From the NCBI GenBank assembly GCA_023417935.1, contig JAEZDY010000018.1, positions 62,001 to 126,000 on the forward strand: a stretch of 64,000 nt of DNA, given 5' to 3'. The position numbers were made by a program, and so were the translations under genes. A model generated the notes under the pieces. That model was not told the origin of the DNA and did not search any database. It saw only the letters and a list, made by a program, of their open reading frames with translations. Source of the stretch: Bacteroidota bacterium. GTDB taxonomy: Bacteria > Bacteroidota > Bacteroidia > Bacteroidales > Lentimicrobiaceae. This document shows positions 60,096 through 64,000 of this stretch, in pieces (position 1 is the stretch's first letter; the number at the start of each line of letters is the position of its first letter).

Positions 60096-61767
60096 GAAAT
60101 ATTTACATAGCATAGAATTGCAAAATTTTAAGGCATTTCCTGAATATGAAAACCTAATATTTGAAGGCAAGAACGCCATTGTATGGGGTGTAAATGGTAG
60201 CGGAAAGTCTAGTATTTTTTGGAGCTTGTATACTTTCCTTCAGTGTGCAGGAAAACCTGAAAATGATTACATAAAATACTTCAACGATAGCGACCAGGAT
60301 TTAAAGAACATCTATGGTGGTTCGGCACCTTCTTTTGTAAAACTTAGTTTTGCAGAGAAAAATGAAAATGGGAGGATAATTAGTGACACTAAAGAATCAT
60401 TTTTTTTAGGGCCTACATCTGATGTAGATACAAGAAAGGAATTAATCCGATCTTATTATCAAAGCAGTGAGTTCATTTCACATAGATTACTGCTCAACTT
60501 CTCTAATTTCCGAAACAGTCAGCAACTCAATCTTTGGCCTTACTTTGAAAGAGACATCTTACCATATTTTACGCACAAAGGCAGGACACTACATGATATT
60601 CTGAAAGAGTTCACGGAAAAGATAAACATTGAAACACCAAAGAAATTAGAAGCAATCAGAGACGATTTTAACAATGGATTGGAGAATCAAATCATCGCAC
60701 TCAAAAAGAAAGATGTAGGAAAGGAATTCAACGTACTGACAGAATTTTACAAAGACAACCTGGCCGAGAAGAATGAGTTCTCAGAACTTGAATTATTCAA
60801 CCCTACATTCCTCAGTTTTGACGGTACAAAAGGAAAGCGAACAATCACATATCCTGAAATATTCCTGAAAGCAAAATTTGGAAAATCACAAGACAAACTA
60901 ATTGAGATTAACAAGCCCCATATTTTTTATAATGAAGCGCGTATAAACGGAATTGCCTTGTCAATTCGATTTGTGTTAATGGAAAACCGCACCAAGAAGG
61001 ATCAAAATAACCTACTTTGCCTTGATGATTTGTTGATTAGCCTTGACATGCATAACCGCAGAAAAGTCATTGACTTACTGCTAAACAAGTACATCGAAAA
61101 TTATCAGTTACTTTTATTTACACATGAAAAGGGATTTTTCAATGAGTTTCAAAGATCCATAAAGACTAATGAGAAAAACTGGAAGGCAATCATACTGCGT
61201 GAAACCCCTATTGACAAGAATCCAAAGGTCGAAGATAAAGGTGTACAAACTTATTACGATATAGCAAAAGAGTTCTTTGATAAGAATGAGTACGAAGCAT
61301 GTGCATTGTTCCTTAGAAAAGAAGCTGAACGCATACTGGCTAAAGTTTTTGACCCTAGTTTAGATTTTGTATGGCGTTCTGAACTACTTATGACTTTAAG
61401 TGATTATGTAAGCAAAGCAAGAGGAGAAAGTAGTCAGGATATTTCTGATTTGAAAAGAGCAGTACTCAATCCTAACATTACCGATGCAGAGCTAAATAAA
61501 GTATTTGAGGTTGCTATTGATGGTTTAGGCGACACGATTCCTGAAAAGCAATTGGGAAGTCATATTAAAGCGATCAAACAAAGCATTCAAAAAATAAGAA
61601 CCAACGCAAGCACTAAAGACAAACTAAAAGCTGTTTTGGACAAAGTTGATTCCGCAACAGGTAGAACATTAAACCCTGCTGCACACTTCAATGAGGAACC
61701 GTTTTTCAAAGACGAAATGGAAGAAGCTCTAGCAACGATTGCCGAATTAAGAAAAGCCGTGAAATAA
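60088..61767 (+). CDS. SMC/RecF-like ABC-type ATPase
   Basis: 559 residues. Walker A GVNGSGKS (34-41), ABC-type signature region NEARINGIALSIRF, and Walker B LLCLDDLLISLD, with coil-forming segments between (PKKLEAIRDDFNN, LENQIIALKK). The C-terminal third (from YYDIAKEFFDKNEYEACALF) is a helical domain common to defence-island ATPases. It starts within the end of the methyltransferase gene (8-nt overlap) and the PLD gene follows after 1 nt. Third core component of the operon; likely senses or processes DNA with the helicase. Confidence 0.85.
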   Translation: MAKKYLHSIELQNFKAFPEYENLIFEGKNAIVWGVNGSGKSSIFWSLYTFLQCAGKPENDYIKYFNDSDQDLKNIYGGSAPSFVKLSFAEKNENGRIISDTKESFFLGPTSDVDTRKELIRSYYQSSEFISHRLLLNFSNFRNSQQLNLWPYFERDILPYFTHKGRTLHDILKEFTEKINIETPKKLEAIRDDFNNGLENQIIALKKKDVGKEFNVLTEFYKDNLAEKNEFSELELFNPTFLSFDGTKGKRTITYPEIFLKAKFGKSQDKLIEINKPHIFYNEARINGIALSIRFVLMENRTKKDQNNLLCLDDLLISLDMHNRRKVIDLLLNKYIENYQLLLFTHEKGFFNEFQRSIKTNEKNWKAIILRETPIDKNPKVEDKGVQTYYDIAKEFFDKNEYEACALFLRKEAERILAKVFDPSLDFVWRSELLMTLSDYVSKARGESSQDISDLKRAVLNPNITDAELNKVFEVAIDGLGDTIPEKQLGSHIKAIKQSIQKIRTNASTKDKLKAVLDKVDSATGRTLNPAAHFNEEPFFKDEMEEALATIAELRKAVK

Positions 61768-61768
61768 A

Positions 61769-62617
61769 ATGAAATCATCCGTACACTTTAGCAATATTAG
61801 AAATGAAATTATCGGGCAACTCAAAAAAGCTACCCGAGACATCAAGGTTGCTATTGCATGGCTAACAGATGAAGATATTATTAGAACACTTACACAAAGA
61901 GTAGAAACCGGTTTGAGTGTAACTGTTGTAATGAGTGAATCCAAAGAAAATTTCCGTAACATTACCAAATGGAAAGACTTTTTAAGACATGGTGGCAAAC
62001 TGTATATTGCTTTACCAAAGTTTTTGCATCACAAGTTTTGTATCATAGACAGTAAAATAATCTTAAACGGCTCGTATAACTGGACATACTTTGCTCAAAG
62101 CAATGACGAAAACATCTTAGTTCTAACGTTAGATAAGGAATTGCGTGAGGACGGCAAATTGTTAACTGCATTTGAAGCCAAACACAAATTCTTTTGTGAT
62201 AAAGCATCCAAACAGATAAACGAAGTTACTGACTTAAATCATTTCAGTGAGCTAGGAAAAATTGCTGCTTTAATGCTTGCACAGCTTGACGAAGAAGAAA
62301 TCCGACTTAGACAAGAACTTGAAGTTGACGTAATGAGATCATTTGATGAAGCTGTGAGAATTAGAATTCCAATTAGTACACACCTTATAGAAAGAATGAA
62401 ATTAGACGGTGGTGGTGTGGAGTTTATTAAACGAATCCTGCATGACGAAATGACCTCAGGAGAAATGAAATCAGGATTCCGAAAGCTTGAAGAACCAATT
62501 CCACACCGAGTTGACCTTTCATTGGAATACTTGGCGTCCAGACCAAAATATCAAAAACTGTTCAGCGACACAGAAGTAGAATTTTGTAAAAAGTTAATGG
62601 ATAAATATAATCTTTAA
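61769..62617 (+). CDS. Phospholipase-D-family nuclease-like protein
   Basis: 282 residues. The HKD motif is complete: HHKFCIID (H87, K89, D94), followed by LNGSYNWT as in PLDc_2 nucleases. It has a single HKD motif, so it should work as a dimer. The C-terminal 150 residues are helical and unassigned (LAQLDEEEIRLRQELEVDVM). The 1-nt gap after the ATPase gene shows tight coupling. Unlike the helicase's PLD module, the catalytic residues are intact here, so this is the best candidate for the DNA-cutting effector. Confidence 0.8.
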   Translation: MKSSVHFSNIRNEIIGQLKKATRDIKVAIAWLTDEDIIRTLTQRVETGLSVTVVMSESKENFRNITKWKDFLRHGGKLYIALPKFLHHKFCIIDSKIILNGSYNWTYFAQSNDENILVLTLDKELREDGKLLTAFEAKHKFFCDKASKQINEVTDLNHFSELGKIAALMLAQLDEEEIRLRQELEVDVMRSFDEAVRIRIPISTHLIERMKLDGGGVEFIKRILHDEMTSGEMKSGFRKLEEPIPHRVDLSLEYLASRPKYQKLFSDTEVEFCKKLMDKYNL

Positions 62618-62634
62618 CAAAAGGATAGAACATT

Positions 62635-64000
62635 TTGAACAGAGTCGATTACATAAGCAAAATAAATACATACGCTGCTAGATTTGTTTTGGAGGTTGAA
62701 GGCTTCAATGCGATAGGCAATTACCATATAAATATACACGCAGAGAGCTTTTTAGTTCCTGTTCTTAATGAGGTTTTAGGATTGCAGCTTGAAAATTTGA
62801 ATGCGACAGAACGAAAAAATTTTCCTGCGATTGATTTGGCAGACTATAATAACAGGGTTGCAGTTCAAGTAACATCAACTAGCAGTCTTGAAAAAATAAA
62901 GTCCACTCTTGAAACTTTTGGTAGGCATAACTTACATCAGCAATTCGATGTTCTGTACATATATGTTATCACAGAAAAGCGTGAACAATACAAGGAGACT
63001 AAGTTAGCAGAGGCAATTCCACAAGGGTTCACATTCAGTTCAGTTGACCATGTTATTGACAAAGATTCCATTCTTCAAAAGATAAATTCAATTTCATCCA
63101 CTGCAAAATTATTGACCATTGCAAAATTGTACGAGCATGAGTTTTCTGATATTCAAATTGAACAGAGAAAGAAGAAGTTTGAATGGGGTTATTTAAATAG
63201 TGAATCCGAAAACATCTGTCCAAACATGGTGAGGATATCGTTTCCTACCCATATCTATAAAGCGGATTTGTATATTGATGAAGAAACCATCACAGCAAAA
63301 CTCAACGAATATTTATCCTCAATCGGGAAACGAACCATCAATAAGTTAACGCCAGCCAAATTGGTACAACGTGCATTAAGAGAGCATAAAGCAATATCAT
63401 CAGATTGGATATTATATGAGAACTGCCTTTACACATTCAGAGATTTATCTCAAAACAACGAGCCTTTCAGAAACATTGTGGATATAGGTACAATTACTCC
63501 CTTAGAATGTTCGGAATTATATGACCAAAATGATGCGACACATAAAGTATTCAAAAATCTATTAAGGAATACTTTAATGCAACTTTGCTATATAAAAGGT
63601 ATACAATGGTACTCACCTCGAAAAACCTTTCGCTTTGCCAATTCCAATCCACCGAAAGTTAAACAGGTTCGTTGGAAAGGCAAAAAAGAATCTACCAAGA
63701 CGGTAATATTTGAAATGGTCAACAAAATGGATGGACATGTGATATGTTACCGTAGCCTCGCTTTTAAAGCTGCATTCCTAAATTTTGAAACTGATTGGTA
63801 CTTAGTAATAAATCCTACTTGGAGTTTTACAAATCCCGGTGGGTATCGTGAAAGTCGATTTGAATCCGCATACATGTCTGGTATAAAACGACTTGAAAAT
63901 AACAATTCTGTATTCAATTACTTTAGATTCTTTTCCTATTATTTGGCATACACTGACCTCTTTACTCCTGAATTTCAATATCTCAGAGTGCATACTCCTG
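62635..64000 (+). CDS. SMEK-domain protein, 3' end outside window
   Basis: At least 455 residues, open to the end of the window. The N-terminal 120 residues match the SMEK domain pattern (INTYAARFVLEVEGFNAIGN, PAIDLADYNNRVAVQVTSTS, KIKSTLETF), found in defence-associated proteins. The rest (PTHIYKADLYIDEETITAKL ... WYSPRKTFRFANSNPP ... WYLVINPTWSFTNPGGY) was not recognised but is beta-rich and could be a sensor or effector. Start is TTG at 62635, 17 nt after the PLD gene with AAAGGAT upstream. It is probably the next operon member. Confidence 0.65.
   Translation, partial: MNRVDYISKINTYAARFVLEVEGFNAIGNYHINIHAESFLVPVLNEVLGLQLENLNATERKNFPAIDLADYNNRVAVQVTSTSSLEKIKSTLETFGRHNLHQQFDVLYIYVITEKREQYKETKLAEAIPQGFTFSSVDHVIDKDSILQKINSISSTAKLLTIAKLYEHEFSDIQIEQRKKKFEWGYLNSESENICPNMVRISFPTHIYKADLYIDEETITAKLNEYLSSIGKRTINKLTPAKLVQRALREHKAISSDWILYENCLYTFRDLSQNNEPFRNIVDIGTITPLECSELYDQNDATHKVFKNLLRNTLMQLCYIKGIQWYSPRKTFRFANSNPPKVKQVRWKGKKESTKTVIFEMVNKMDGHVICYRSLAFKAAFLNFETDWYLVINPTWSFTNPGGYRESRFESAYMSGIKRLENNNSVFNYFRFFSYYLAYTDLFTPEFQYLRVHTP

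Noticed and set aside
1..64000. tRNA or rRNA genes, riboswitches
   Set aside because: No cloverleaf, rRNA-conserved block or recognised aptamer was seen on reading; a covariance-model scan would be decisive.

Overview
The window is a piece of a Bacteroidota chromosome. The evidence is several proteins with type IX secretion (T9SS) C-terminal sorting domains, many promoters of the form TAnnTTTG about 20 nt downstream of a TTG, weak Shine-Dalgarno signals, and families known mainly from this phylum (DUF4395, DUF6266, choice-of-anchor J, FISUMP). No rRNA, tRNA or CRISPR array was seen. Both ends cut through genes.

Left defence island (1-10.1 kb). It holds a type I restriction-modification operon (hsdM, cut by the window edge; hsdS; hsdR). 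Immediately downstream and nearly overlapping are a class III nucleotidyl-cyclase-like gene and a Beta/sce7725-type gene. A convergent sce7726-type predicted nuclease and a UvrD-like helicase with an embedded nuclease-like segment follow.

Middle region (10-31.8 kb). It contains secreted, outer-membrane and T9SS cargo genes: a small sorting-domain protein with a collagen-stalk fibre, a subtilisin/CUB protease, TPR, lipoprotein, DUF4395, BspA-like repeat protein and an alpha/beta hydrolase. Between them are gene fragments (GH13, GH20-like, FISUMP, CPBP, AAA ATPase, beta-helix, orphan sorting domains). The spacers are packed with interspersed repeats, some with striking nested palindromes.

Phage- or plasmid-like modules (31.8-46.2 kb). 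On the minus strand are DUF6266, a membrane/coiled-coil protein, an M23 peptidase without signal peptide and a possible one-piece spanin. On the plus strand are an HTH gene, a replication-initiator-like gene, a replication-accessory-like gene and a second DUF6266 gene. A membrane-anchored AraC regulator and a 1440-residue T9SS adhesin sit between the halves. Three upstream regions carry arrays of short motifs, two of them with a period of about 11 bp. A fourth such array lies at 17.9 kb.

Right part (46.3-51.5 kb): a T9SS cargo gene lacking its signal peptide, a second small-cargo plus fibre pair (hendecad stalk, DUF1566 tip), and small membrane, PH-domain and unknown genes.

Right defence island (51.8-64 kb): a tightly packed operon of an unknown protein, a PLD-SNF2 helicase, an Eco57I-type methyltransferase, an SMC-like ATPase, a PLD nuclease and a SMEK-domain protein cut by the window edge. 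The core resembles the helicase-methylase-ATPase (Hma) defence type.
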